Shown here: piece by piece, positions 5,506 to 12,270 of the stretch
How the letters are laid out: each line of letters begins with the position of its first letter
Position numbering within the stretch: the stretch's first letter is position 1
NCBI GenBank assembly: GCA_052034175.1
Contig: JBPOIX010000351.1
Coordinates: 1-12,321, forward strand
Direction: 5' to 3'
Source: UBA668 sp052034175
Lineage (GTDB): Bacteria; Actinomycetota; Acidimicrobiia; Acidimicrobiales; Ilumatobacteraceae
Length of the DNA stretch: 12,321 bases
Notes under the pieces: generated by a model
What the model was told of the DNA's origin: nothing
The model's input: the letters and a program-made list of their open reading frames with translations, nothing else
Database searches by the model: none
Translations under genes and position numbers: made by a program

Positions 5506-6365
5506 TGACGAACCTGTTCGACGTGGTGGTGGTCGGCAGCGCCAACCTCGACCTCGTGGCCACCGTGGAACGGCTGCCGGGCGCGGGCGAGACCGTTTCC
5601 GGCACGGGCTATGCCGAGTACCCCGGGGGCAAGGGCCTGAACCAGGCCGTCGCCGCGGCACGAAGCGGCGCCCGGACCGCGTTCGTCGGCGCCGTCGGCC
5701 ACGACGCTGCAGGCACCGCCCTGCTCGAGGTGATGCATCGCGAGGGCATCGACACCACTCACGTCGGCGTGGTGCCCGAGCCCACCGGCCGAGCCTTGAT
5801 CGGCGTGTCCGCCGCCGCGGAGAACTCGATCATCGTGGTGCCCGGCGCCAACGGCACGGTGGACGGTGAGGCTGTGCCGGCCGGCCGAGTGGTCCTCGCC
5901 CAGTTGGAGGTCCCGCTGGAAGCCGTGCGCCGGGCCTTCGCCGCGGCCAGGGCGCAGGGAGCGCTCACGGTGCTGAACCCTGCCCCGGCTTTCGCCTTGC
6001 CCGACGACGTGCTCGCGCTGTGCGACGTGCTGACCCCGAACGAGCACGAGGTGGAGTTGCTGGGCGGGGTGGACCACCTCCTGTCCCTTGGGGCGCGAGC
6101 GGTGGTCGTCACGCTGGGGGCGCGCGGCGCGGCGCTCCACACCGCCGAGGGCGACCAGGCAATCGCCCCCTTCGCCGTCACGCCTGTGGACACCACCGCC
6201 GCGGGCGACACCTTCAGCGGCTCCCTCTGCGCCCGCCTCGCCGCCGGCGACGACCTCCCCGCCGCGCTGCGCTTCGCCGCAGCTGCGGGGGCGCTGTGCA
6301 CGACGACAGCGGGCGCGGTGCCGTCCATTCCCACTGCCGCCGCGGTCCGCGCGCTGCTCCAGTAG
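5505..6365 (+). CDS. rbsK: Ribokinase (PfkB family)
   Basis: The 286-residue protein carries ribokinase hallmarks in order: GSANLDL (11-17), the sugar-binding GGKGLNQA (41-48), LNPAPAF (157-163), the TPNE motif (177-180), VTLGARG (202-208) and the PfkB signature DTTAAGDTFSG (229-239) with catalytic base D235. It transfers phosphate from ATP to the 5-hydroxyl of ribose, or in some relatives of deoxyribose or other pentoses. The ATG at 5505 shares its A with the preceding TGA and has GGAGG (5494-5498) 6 nt upstream; an in-frame GTG at 5502 and an ATG at 5466 are less likely. No ribose transporter or RbsD lies nearby, so a salvage role beside the two upstream genes is as likely as ribose uptake. 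Confidence 0.9.
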   Translation: MTNLFDVVVVGSANLDLVATVERLPGAGETVSGTGYAEYPGGKGLNQAVAAARSGARTAFVGAVGHDAAGTALLEVMHREGIDTTHVGVVPEPTGRALIGVSAAAENSIIVVPGANGTVDGEAVPAGRVVLAQLEVPLEAVRRAFAAARAQGALTVLNPAPAFALPDDVLALCDVLTPNEHEVELLGGVDHLLSLGARAVVVTLGARGAALHTAEGDQAIAPFAVTPVDTTAAGDTFSGSLCARLAAGDDLPAALRFAAAAGALCTTTAGAVPSIPTAAAVRALLQ

Positions 6366-6406
6366 GGATGCGCGAACCTGCCTCGCGCCCTCGCTGAAGG
6401 GACGGG

Positions 6407-8842
6407 CTACTTGGCGCCGCCCTCCAAGTGGGAGCGATACCAGGCGGCGGCCTGGCGCCTGTTGCTCATCGCCAGCTTGCGCAGGATTGCGCCCACATGC
6501 GAGTTCACCGTGCGCACGCTGAGGTACATCTCGTCGGCGATCTCGCGGTCGGTGGCGCCGAGCGCCACCATCATCAGCACGTCCGCCTCCCGCGGCGTCA
6601 GCCCCATGGGCAGCGGAGCCGACGTCTCGACCCGCAGGTGCGCCAGCACCTGATCGGTGAGCTCCTCGAGTGAGGGTTCCTCCACGGTTCCCTGCTCGAG
6701 CGTGGCGACGTCGCGCGTGAGTCGGGCAAGCTGCTCGCCCCAGTAGCCGATCTGGGTCCCCGAGAAGTCGGGTGCGAGCCTGTCGAGCGCATGGAGGATC
6801 CGCGCCCGTAGGTGCAGCGGCGGCTCGATCGGCGCCGGGCTCACCGCGATCGTCGCCAGGGCCACGGAGTTGAGGAACGGCTGCTGCATGGCCCGCCAGA
6901 TCTCCAGCGATCGGATGAACTCAGCGCGCGCCCCCCTCCAGTCGCCCAGACACGCCAGGCTGTACGCGACGTGCGTTGCGACGTTCGCCAGCTCCAGCGC
7001 CTGCATCTCCGCCTGAAAGCCGGCGATTGCCAAGCGCCCTTCCTCCACCGCTTCCTGAAACCTCCCCTGTTCGATGCGCACCATGCAACGGGATCCGTGC
7101 GCATCAGCCCCGAGACAGCACTGAGGGTCCATCTCCGCCGCCAACGTGAGCGCGACCTCCGTGAAGGACAGGGCTGCATCGAGGTCGCCGAACTTCGCCT
7201 CGATGTCGCACCGCACCAGCAACGCCAAGCCGAGGCCCAGCAGGTCGTCGGACGATCGAGCCGCATCCACTGCGTGGGCGATCGCAGCCCGTGCCGGCTC
7301 GACTTCTCCACGCCCCCACAACACCGTCGCCTGGCTGGTCAGGAGCACCGACAAGGGGCTCCACAAGCCCTCCTGGCGACACCTCAGCACCGCGCGATCG
7401 AACCGCTCGTCGAGTGCCCAGTCGCCGGTGAGCAGCCGGATATGCATCGCAGAGCTCAGACCGAGGGTGAAGATCTCAAGGTCGCCGGTGTCCTCGGCAA
7501 GTTCGATCGCTCTCGTGGCGTGGTACAGGGCAGCGCCGCTGCTGTGGGCCATCGTTCCTCGACACGCACCTCGATGCAGCCGGGCCGCACTTGGCGAGCC
7601 GTCGCCCACGACCTCCAGCGCCCTCGTCGTCCAGTAGGCCTGGCTGCGAAACCTCCGACCGAACCCCCACACCTCACTGAGGTCGCAGATGATCGCCGCC
7701 ACCGTCTCGGGTTGAGCGCGGAGCAGCGCCAGCCCCGCGTTGACATCCGGAGCCAGCTGGCTGACGCGCGCCGCGGCCGCCACCGAGCCGGACGTGCAGA
7801 TGCTGCGGGCTGCGACGTTCAGCTCCCCTGCCAGCCACGCGAGGAACCTGCGTTGGGTCTCGCCGCCATCGCCCCCTGCGGCCACCACCTGGCGAATCAT
7901 CGGATGGAGGGTCACGGGGCGGCCGCGCTCCGCACCGCTCTCGATGATGCTGCGGTCCACCAGTCGACCGAGCACCGCAAGGGGCACCCGCTTGCCAAGC
8001 CCCTCCCCCAACCCCTCCAGGGAGACCGGCCCGAGGTGCGCCAAGGCGCGCAGCACCTCGGCGTCTTGGTCAGGCAGCGCGTCGACGATCGACTGGATGG
8101 ATACGCGCAGATCCTGTTGATGCGTGGGAAGGTCGGTCGCTCCGCCGGTGAACGGTTCCATCGTCGTGCTCGCTCGCTCCACCAACTCGTCGAGGTCGCA
8201 GACCCGCAGCCATTGGGCAGCGAGCTCGATGGCCAGCGGGAGCCCTCCCGCCAAGCGGAGCAGTTCGACGAGCGTGGCGTAGTTGCCGGGGTCGACCTCG
8301 AAGTCGGGGCGGACGCGCCGCGCGGTCTGGAGGAAGCACTCCACCGCGGGCCACCTCGCAGAGTCCGCCACGTCGAACTCGGCTGCGTCCTGAGGGTATG
8401 CCAGCGGGTGAACTCGATAGAGCACCTCGCCCAACAGGTTCAATCTGTCTCTGCTGGTGCAGATGACCTGTACCGCAGGGAAGCGATCGAGCACCGAGAT
8501 GAGCGCGGCCCCGCCCTCGGAGCGATCGAACGAGTCGAGCACGACTCGATGCAGACCGCCCGTGGGGGCGGACAACCTGGACTCCGCCCACTGTTCGATC
8601 TCCGGGATCAGCGACGCGGCATCGTCCCGGCCACCGGCATCGAACCAGCAGTCGATGAGATCACCGACGGCTTCCTGCACCAGGCGGGTCTTGCCCACGC
8701 CGGACAGCCCCGTCACGGTCAGCAACGGTTCACCCGAGAGCACGAGCCCGCGCAACTCCTCCAGCTCCCGCGCCCGCCCCACGAGGTGCCCGAGCCGCTT
8801 CGGGACGGTGGCCGCCATTTCGCCAAGTGCACGCGGCCTCAT
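6407..8842 (-). CDS. Large STAND-ATPase/LuxR-type transcriptional regulator
   Basis: The 811-residue protein starts with an ATPase domain: P-loop GLSGVGKT (45-52), a Walker B-like VVLDSFD (about 100-106), a CTSRDRL segment (about 129-135) and GLPLAIELAA (200-209), all typical of STAND/NB-ARC ATPases. A long helical repeat region (about 330-700) resembles TPR-type sensors. The last 65 residues are a LuxR/GerE DNA-binding domain (LTPREADVL, then REIADEMYLSVRTVNSH). There is no N-terminal BTAD domain. Such proteins are inducer-gated, ATP-dependent activators. The frame stays open upstream to 9097, but those 85 residues look non-coding, and ATG 8842 has an extended -10 (TGC-TATGTT) 6 nt upstream. 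It is convergent with rbsK and divergent from the secreted protein gene, its likeliest target. Confidence 0.88.
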   Translation of the reverse strand: MRPRALGEMAATVPKRLGHLVGRARELEELRGLVLSGEPLLTVTGLSGVGKTRLVQEAVGDLIDCWFDAGGRDDAASLIPEIEQWAESRLSAPTGGLHRVVLDSFDRSEGGAALISVLDRFPAVQVICTSRDRLNLLGEVLYRVHPLAYPQDAAEFDVADSARWPAVECFLQTARRVRPDFEVDPGNYATLVELLRLAGGLPLAIELAAQWLRVCDLDELVERASTTMEPFTGGATDLPTHQQDLRVSIQSIVDALPDQDAEVLRALAHLGPVSLEGLGEGLGKRVPLAVLGRLVDRSIIESGAERGRPVTLHPMIRQVVAAGGDGGETQRRFLAWLAGELNVAARSICTSGSVAAAARVSQLAPDVNAGLALLRAQPETVAAIICDLSEVWGFGRRFRSQAYWTTRALEVVGDGSPSAARLHRGACRGTMAHSSGAALYHATRAIELAEDTGDLEIFTLGLSSAMHIRLLTGDWALDERFDRAVLRCRQEGLWSPLSVLLTSQATVLWGRGEVEPARAAIAHAVDAARSSDDLLGLGLALLVRCDIEAKFGDLDAALSFTEVALTLAAEMDPQCCLGADAHGSRCMVRIEQGRFQEAVEEGRLAIAGFQAEMQALELANVATHVAYSLACLGDWRGARAEFIRSLEIWRAMQQPFLNSVALATIAVSPAPIEPPLHLRARILHALDRLAPDFSGTQIGYWGEQLARLTRDVATLEQGTVEEPSLEELTDQVLAHLRVETSAPLPMGLTPREADVLMMVALGATDREIADEMYLSVRTVNSHVGAILRKLAMSNRRQAAAWYRSHLEGGAK

Positions 8843-8848
8843 GTCAGG

Positions 8849-8857
8849 AACATAGCA
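8849..8857 (-). promoter_or_regulatory. Extended -10 promoter element of the LuxR-type gene
   Basis: On the minus strand TGC followed by TATGTT forms an extended -10; TATGTT ends 6 nt before the ATG at 8842, so the transcript would be leaderless. No good -35 is visible, which is common with an extended -10 or an activated promoter. Confidence 0.55.
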
Positions 8858-8895
8858 ATCGCCCGCTCGGGCCGGGGTTGCGGCGCCGCACATGC

Positions 8896-8939
8896 GCCTC
8901 GGCACCGCCTCGGTACTGGCTCGGTAGTGGCTCAGTAGT
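8896..8939. repeat. Four tandem 11-bp repeats in the divergent regulatory region
   Basis: Head-to-tail units GCCTCGGCACC, GCCTCGGTACT, GGCTCGGTAGT and GGCTCAGTAGT share a CTCGGTA core every 11 bp, about one helical turn, so a protein could bind each on the same DNA face. A further CTCGGTA occurs at 8950-8956, out of phase. They lie 41 bp upstream of the LuxR-type gene's -10 and about 180 bp before the start of the divergent secreted protein gene. The rest of 8843-9117 shows no clear promoter for the plus-strand gene. Confidence 0.65.
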
Positions 8940-9117
8940 TCGCGACACCCTCGGTATCGCCTGCCGAGTCGGCGCCACCTCCCTTCCACGGGTTTCACGC
9001 AACTCCTACCGAAGACGCACGCCGCCGCGGGGCGCACTGTGGGTGGCAGCAACAAACCGGTGGTCAGCCCCGTCGAGCAGGCGAGCCGACCGCCCACTGA
9101 ACAAGGGAGACAGAGAC

Positions 9118-10830
9118 ATGATCAAGGTATCGAACCGCTCAGTCGCACGGCTCACCGCCGCGGGGCTGAGCTTGGCCTTCTGCTCGTTGCAGTTCGCCGG
9201 CGCCATTCCCACGGTGTCTGCTGACGGTGCCAACGAGGAGTTCAGCGATGTCGCCGTGCCGACGCCCGACATCCCCGCCAGCCCCTATCGGGTGGAACGA
9301 ATCGCGACGGGTGCGACGCCCGGGATCGGCGACCCGATGACGGTGACCGCTCCGCTGGAGGCGCAGGGCACGTACGACTCGCAAGCCACGACGGGCACTG
9401 TCCAGGACGTGTGCTTCGCATTCGGGCGCACCTACGACGACATCGTGAATGCTCGCCCGTTGCCCGGCGTGCGTGCCGCCTACGACTACGTCGACAAGAC
9501 CTTCTCCTGGGTGACTGCAGGAACAATGGGCAACTGTCGGGAGCGCTTCAGCGGCGGCCCAGGGTGCGACGGCCAGGCGTACCCGACCAACGTCGGCCCG
9601 ACCTTCTACTCCACCTGCTGGAGCAACCACGCGGCAGGCAGAGCGTTCGACGTGATGGTGGGCGGCGACGCCCGATACGACTCGAACGTCCTCGGCCGAG
9701 GCACGTCGCTGGTCAACTGGCTGCTCGCCCCCGACGGCACCGGCCGGCAGCAAGTCCGCGCCCGGCGGCTGGGGATCCAACAGATCCTCTTCAACGACCA
9801 CTGCTGGTCGAGCGACACCACGGGCGACCGCACCGTCACTAGCTACGCCCAGATGCGGACCTGCTCCGTCGGCCACGAGAACCATGTGCATGTCGACTTC
9901 ACGATCGTGGGGGCGAAGGGGCTGACCTCGGCCTACGGCACTCCCCCGGCGGTCGCACCCACGCCGCTGGCGGCTTTCCAGGCGAACACCGGCGTGCTGT
10001 ACTCCGTCGATCCGAGCTACGCTCCGACCAACCGCGGCTTCGGCATGATGCCCGGCACCACGCCGGCCATGGCGGTGACCTCGACCGGCTACGTGATCGC
10101 CTTCCAGGCGAACACCGGCGTGCTGCACACCATCACCCAGGACGGCGTGCTGATGAACCGCGGCCTCGGCATGAAGGCGGGAACGAGCCCCACGGTCGTG
10201 GCGACGGCCTCCGGCTACGTGGTTGCCTTCCAGGCCAACACCGGCGTGCTCTGGACCATGACGGAGACCGGCGCCGCCATGAACCGGGGCTTCGGCATGC
10301 GAGCCGGTACCAGCCCGTCGATCGCGGCCTCGGGCACGGGGTACGTGGTGGCGTTCCAGGCCAACACCGGCGTGCTCTGGACCATGACGCAGGCCGGCGC
10401 AGGCTCGAACCGGGGCTTCGGCATGCGGGCCGGCACCAGCCCCTCCGCGGCTGCAGTCGGCAGCAGCTATGCCGTTGCCTTCCAGGCCAACACCGGGATC
10501 CTGTGGACGATGGACAGCAACGGCGTTGGCTCCAACCGTGCGTTTGGCATGCGGGCCGGAACCAGCCCGGCTCTCGCTGCAGTCGGGGCAGGCTATGTGG
10601 TGGCGTTCCAGGCCAACACCGGCGTGCTCTGGACCATGACGCAGGCCGGGGCCGGCTCGAACCGGGGCCTCTCGGTCATGACCGGAACCAGCCCGAGCAT
10701 CAAGAAGACCACGACCGGCTACCTCGTTGCCTTCCAGGCCCCGACGACGCTGCTGTGGACGATGACCGACACCGGGGTCGCTTCGAACCTCGGCTTCGGG
10801 ATGGGCACGGGGACGAGCCCGACGCTCTGA
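9118..10830 (+). CDS. Secreted M15/ARB_07466-like peptidoglycan peptidase with a seven-repeat beta-propeller-like C-terminus
   Basis: The 570-residue protein begins with a Sec signal peptide (basic NRSVAR, hydrophobic core to about residue 30, likely cleavage after VSA at 35). Residues about 90-265 match the ARB_07466/M15-like metallopeptidase domain: SNHAAGRAFDVM with H171 and D178, and HENHVHVDF with H256 and H258, giving the zinc ligands. Six cysteines (99, 140, 150, 167, 229, 249) could form three disulfides. Residues 287-570 are seven repeats of exactly 42 residues, each holding an AFQANTGVLW-type strand and an NRGFGMRAGTSPS-type turn, resembling lectin-like propellers. The ATG at 9118 follows AAGGGAGA (9103-9110) by 7 nt. 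It may trim cell-wall peptides, its own or another cell's, while the propeller holds it to glycans. A hairpin terminator follows 17 nt after the stop. Confidence 0.85.
   Translation: MIKVSNRSVARLTAAGLSLAFCSLQFAGAIPTVSADGANEEFSDVAVPTPDIPASPYRVERIATGATPGIGDPMTVTAPLEAQGTYDSQATTGTVQDVCFAFGRTYDDIVNARPLPGVRAAYDYVDKTFSWVTAGTMGNCRERFSGGPGCDGQAYPTNVGPTFYSTCWSNHAAGRAFDVMVGGDARYDSNVLGRGTSLVNWLLAPDGTGRQQVRARRLGIQQILFNDHCWSSDTTGDRTVTSYAQMRTCSVGHENHVHVDFTIVGAKGLTSAYGTPPAVAPTPLAAFQANTGVLYSVDPSYAPTNRGFGMMPGTTPAMAVTSTGYVIAFQANTGVLHTITQDGVLMNRGLGMKAGTSPTVVATASGYVVAFQANTGVLWTMTETGAAMNRGFGMRAGTSPSIAASGTGYVVAFQANTGVLWTMTQAGAGSNRGFGMRAGTSPSAAAVGSSYAVAFQANTGILWTMDSNGVGSNRAFGMRAGTSPALAAVGAGYVVAFQANTGVLWTMTQAGAGSNRGLSVMTGTSPSIKKTTTGYLVAFQAPTTLLWTMTDTGVASNLGFGMGTGTSPTL
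9976..10828 (+). repeat. Seven in-frame 126-bp coding repeats
   Basis: The TTC codon opening each FQANTG motif occurs at 9976, 10102, 10228, 10354, 10480, 10606 and 10732, a constant step of 126 bp (42 codons) with no insertions or deletions. Copies 4 and 6 are nearly identical as DNA (10342-10416 against 10594-10668, three differences in 75 bases, all in third codon positions and silent), which points to recent duplication or gene conversion. The first and last copies are the most diverged. Confidence 0.95.
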
Positions 10831-10847
10831 CACCCCTCCGTCCGACT

Positions 10848-10877
10848 GCTTGCCCGGTGCTTCGGCGCCGGGCAAGC
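10848..10877. terminator. Hairpin terminator between convergent genes
   Basis: GCTTGCCCGG (10848-10857) pairs exactly with CCGGGCAAGC (10868-10877). The inner T-GC and GC-G bases extend the stem to 13 pairs (one U-G wobble), closing on a cUUCGg tetraloop at 10861-10864. No U-tract follows on either strand, as is common in high-GC actinobacteria. It lies between the stops of the secreted protein gene (10830) and prmA (10906) and probably serves both. Confidence 0.85.
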
Positions 10878-10905
10878 GGCGCGTCCGGGGTGCGACGGGC
10901 GGGCC

Positions 10906-11685
10906 TCAGCGCAGGGTGACCGCCGCCCAGCCGTCCAGGGTCTCCACCCGCTCCACCTGCAGCGGCGCGAGCGCGTCCAGCACGTGTTGGTGGGCGTCGG
11001 CCAGGATGCCGCTGACGACCATGCGGCCGCCGGGCGCAAGCACCCGCTTCAGGTCCGGCGCCAGTGCCACCAGGGTGGGTGCCAGGATGTTGGCGAGCAC
11101 GATGTCGAACGTGTTCGACACGTCCGCCAGGTCGGTGGTGGACACGGCCACCTCGACCTCGTTGGCCGCAGCGTTGGCCAGCGTCACCGGCACGGCCGCC
11201 GGCGCGATGTCGATGCCCTCGGCGCGGCCGGCACCGAACACCATCGCCGCCACGGCCAGCACTCCACTGCCGCACCCGACGTCGAGCACGGTGCACCCGG
11301 GCGAGACCAGCCGGCGCGCGGCACGCAGGCACAGCACCGTGGTCGGGTGGTCGCCCATGCCGAAGGTGGCCCCTGGCTCGATGTGCAACACGGTGCTGCC
11401 CGGAGGTGCGGCGAAGGGCACCCACGCCGGGCGCACCACCAGGCCGGGCTCGACCTCGGTGGGTTCCGCGTGCTCGCGCCAGGTGTCCGCCACCCTTTCG
11501 TCCACTTCCTCGAAGCGCCACGGCCACGGCAGGTCGACCTCACCCGGGTGGTCACCGAGCGAGGTCCACAGCTCCACCCACTCCCCCGCCGCACGTTCCT
11601 CCACGGCCACCACTCCCAGCCCCCACAGCGCGTCGCTGGCGACCTCCACCTCGTCGGCAGACACGGAGACGACCAGCGCCTTCAC
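10906..11685 (-). CDS. prmA: Ribosomal protein L11 methyltransferase family protein
   Basis: The 259-residue protein has the PrmA marks: FGMGDHPTT (108-116, family FGTGxHPTT), SAM-binding motif I VLDVGCGSG (133-141), an acidic residue at the end of strand 2 (GIDIAP, D159) and ANIL (198-201), which replaces NPPY in this family. PrmA trimethylates ribosomal protein L11 in the cytoplasm. The protein is somewhat shorter than the usual 290-300 residues, with a compact N-terminal L11-recognition domain. The GTG start (11685-11683) overlaps the TGA of the upstream gene in a GTGA junction, so the two are co-transcribed and probably translationally coupled. The frame is open far upstream (to 12021) but that stretch lies over the gamma-carbonic-anhydrase gene and is a shadow. 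Confidence 0.87.
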   Translation of the reverse strand: MKALVVSVSADEVEVASDALWGLGVVAVEERAAGEWVELWTSLGDHPGEVDLPWPWRFEEVDERVADTWREHAEPTEVEPGLVVRPAWVPFAAPPGSTVLHIEPGATFGMGDHPTTVLCLRAARRLVSPGCTVLDVGCGSGVLAVAAMVFGAGRAEGIDIAPAAVPVTLANAAANEVEVAVSTTDLADVSNTFDIVLANILAPTLVALAPDLKRVLAPGGRMVVSGILADAHQHVLDALAPLQVERVETLDGWAAVTLR

Positions 11686-12203
11686 CCGTCCAGCCGCCTC
11701 AGCTCGGCCTTGTAGCGCCGCGTGCGCTGCAGGTACGAGGACACCCCGCGATCGATGTCGCTCTGCCGAGCCCTGTCGGCTTTGATCACCGCCGGCGTGC
11801 CCACGGCCAGGGCCCGCGGTGGCACCTCGGTGTCGTTCAGCACCACGGCGTTGGCGGCCACGATGGCGCCGGTGCGCACTACCACGCGGTGCAACACCAC
11901 GCTGGCGTTGCCGATGAGGCAACCGGCCTCGACGTGGCACCCCTCGAGGTGCACCATGTGGCCGACCACGCAGTCGTCGCCGACCACCGTCGGCCACTCG
12001 GGCGTGGTGTGCAGCACGCAATTGTCCTGGATGCTCGTGCGCGCCCCGATGCTGATGTACCCCTCGTCGCCGCGCAGCACGGCACCGGGCCAGATGCTGC
12101 TGTCGGCGCCGATGCGCACATCGCCGATGATCACCGCGTCCGGGTGCACATAGGCGTCGGGATGGATGGTGGGCACGAGTTCGCCGAGCGCATAGATGGG
12201 CAC
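11682..12203 (-). CDS. Gamma-class carbonic anhydrase-like left-handed beta-helix protein
   Basis: The 173-residue protein is built of hexapeptide repeats (for example IIGDVRIGADSSIWPGAVLRGD) that form a left-handed beta-helix, with a C-terminal helix, the usual size and layout of gamma carbonic anhydrase/PaaY relatives. Two metal histidines are in place: H65 (IQDNCVLHT) and H82 (VVGHMV). The third, normally five residues after the second (GHxxxxHGC), is Glu87; the segment reads GHMVHLEGC, with an extra His at 85. Carbonic anhydrase activity is therefore uncertain. The GTG at 12203 is chosen because TACCCT lies 7 nt upstream and the family start (VPIYALGE) follows directly; the frame is open to 12320. 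It overlaps prmA by four bases. Confidence 0.85.
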   Translation of the reverse strand: MPIYALGELVPTIHPDAYVHPDAVIIGDVRIGADSSIWPGAVLRGDEGYISIGARTSIQDNCVLHTTPEWPTVVGDDCVVGHMVHLEGCHVEAGCLIGNASVVLHRVVVRTGAIVAANAVVLNDTEVPPRALAVGTPAVIKADRARQSDIDRGVSSYLQRTRRYKAELRRLDG

Positions 12204-12210
12204 GCCGAGC

Positions 12211-12216
12211 AGGGTA
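12211..12216 (-). promoter_or_regulatory. Leaderless -10 box of the gamma-CA/prmA operon
   Basis: On the minus strand TACCCT lies 7 nt before the GTG at 12203, again the leaderless spacing; no Shine-Dalgarno is present. It sets the start of the two-gene operon. Confidence 0.5.
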
Positions 12217-12256
12217 CCGAGCGCCTTCACGCTGGAGCGAAGTGCTCCCAACCCGA

Positions 12257-12262
12257 TACCGT
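12257..12262 (+). promoter_or_regulatory. Possible -10 box of the right-edge gene
   Basis: TACCGT lies 8 nt before the ATG at 12271. The gap is one base longer than at the other leaderless starts here. With the minus-strand box at 12211-12216 it makes a compact divergent promoter of about 67 bp between the two start codons. Confidence 0.35.
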
Positions 12263-12270
12263 GGTGTCCT

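Noticed and set aside
6366..6406. Terminator between ribokinase and the convergent LuxR-type gene
   Set aside because: Only a 4-bp CCCT/AGGG stem (6388-6401) is visible, too weak to call.
6812..8938. 708-residue plus-strand frame over the LuxR-type gene
   Set aside because: Antisense composition (Arg, Gln, His-rich), no domain; the minus strand has P-loop, GLPLA and LuxR HTH motifs.
8843..9097. N-terminal extension of the LuxR-type protein by 85 residues
   Set aside because: The extension has no recognisable domain, runs over the 11-bp repeats and the promoter, and ATG 8842 has an extended -10 at leaderless spacing.
9139..10875. 578-residue minus-strand frame over the secreted protein gene
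   Set aside because: Its apparent repeats are the reverse complement of the 126-bp coding repeats; the plus-strand reading has a signal peptide and metal-binding motifs.
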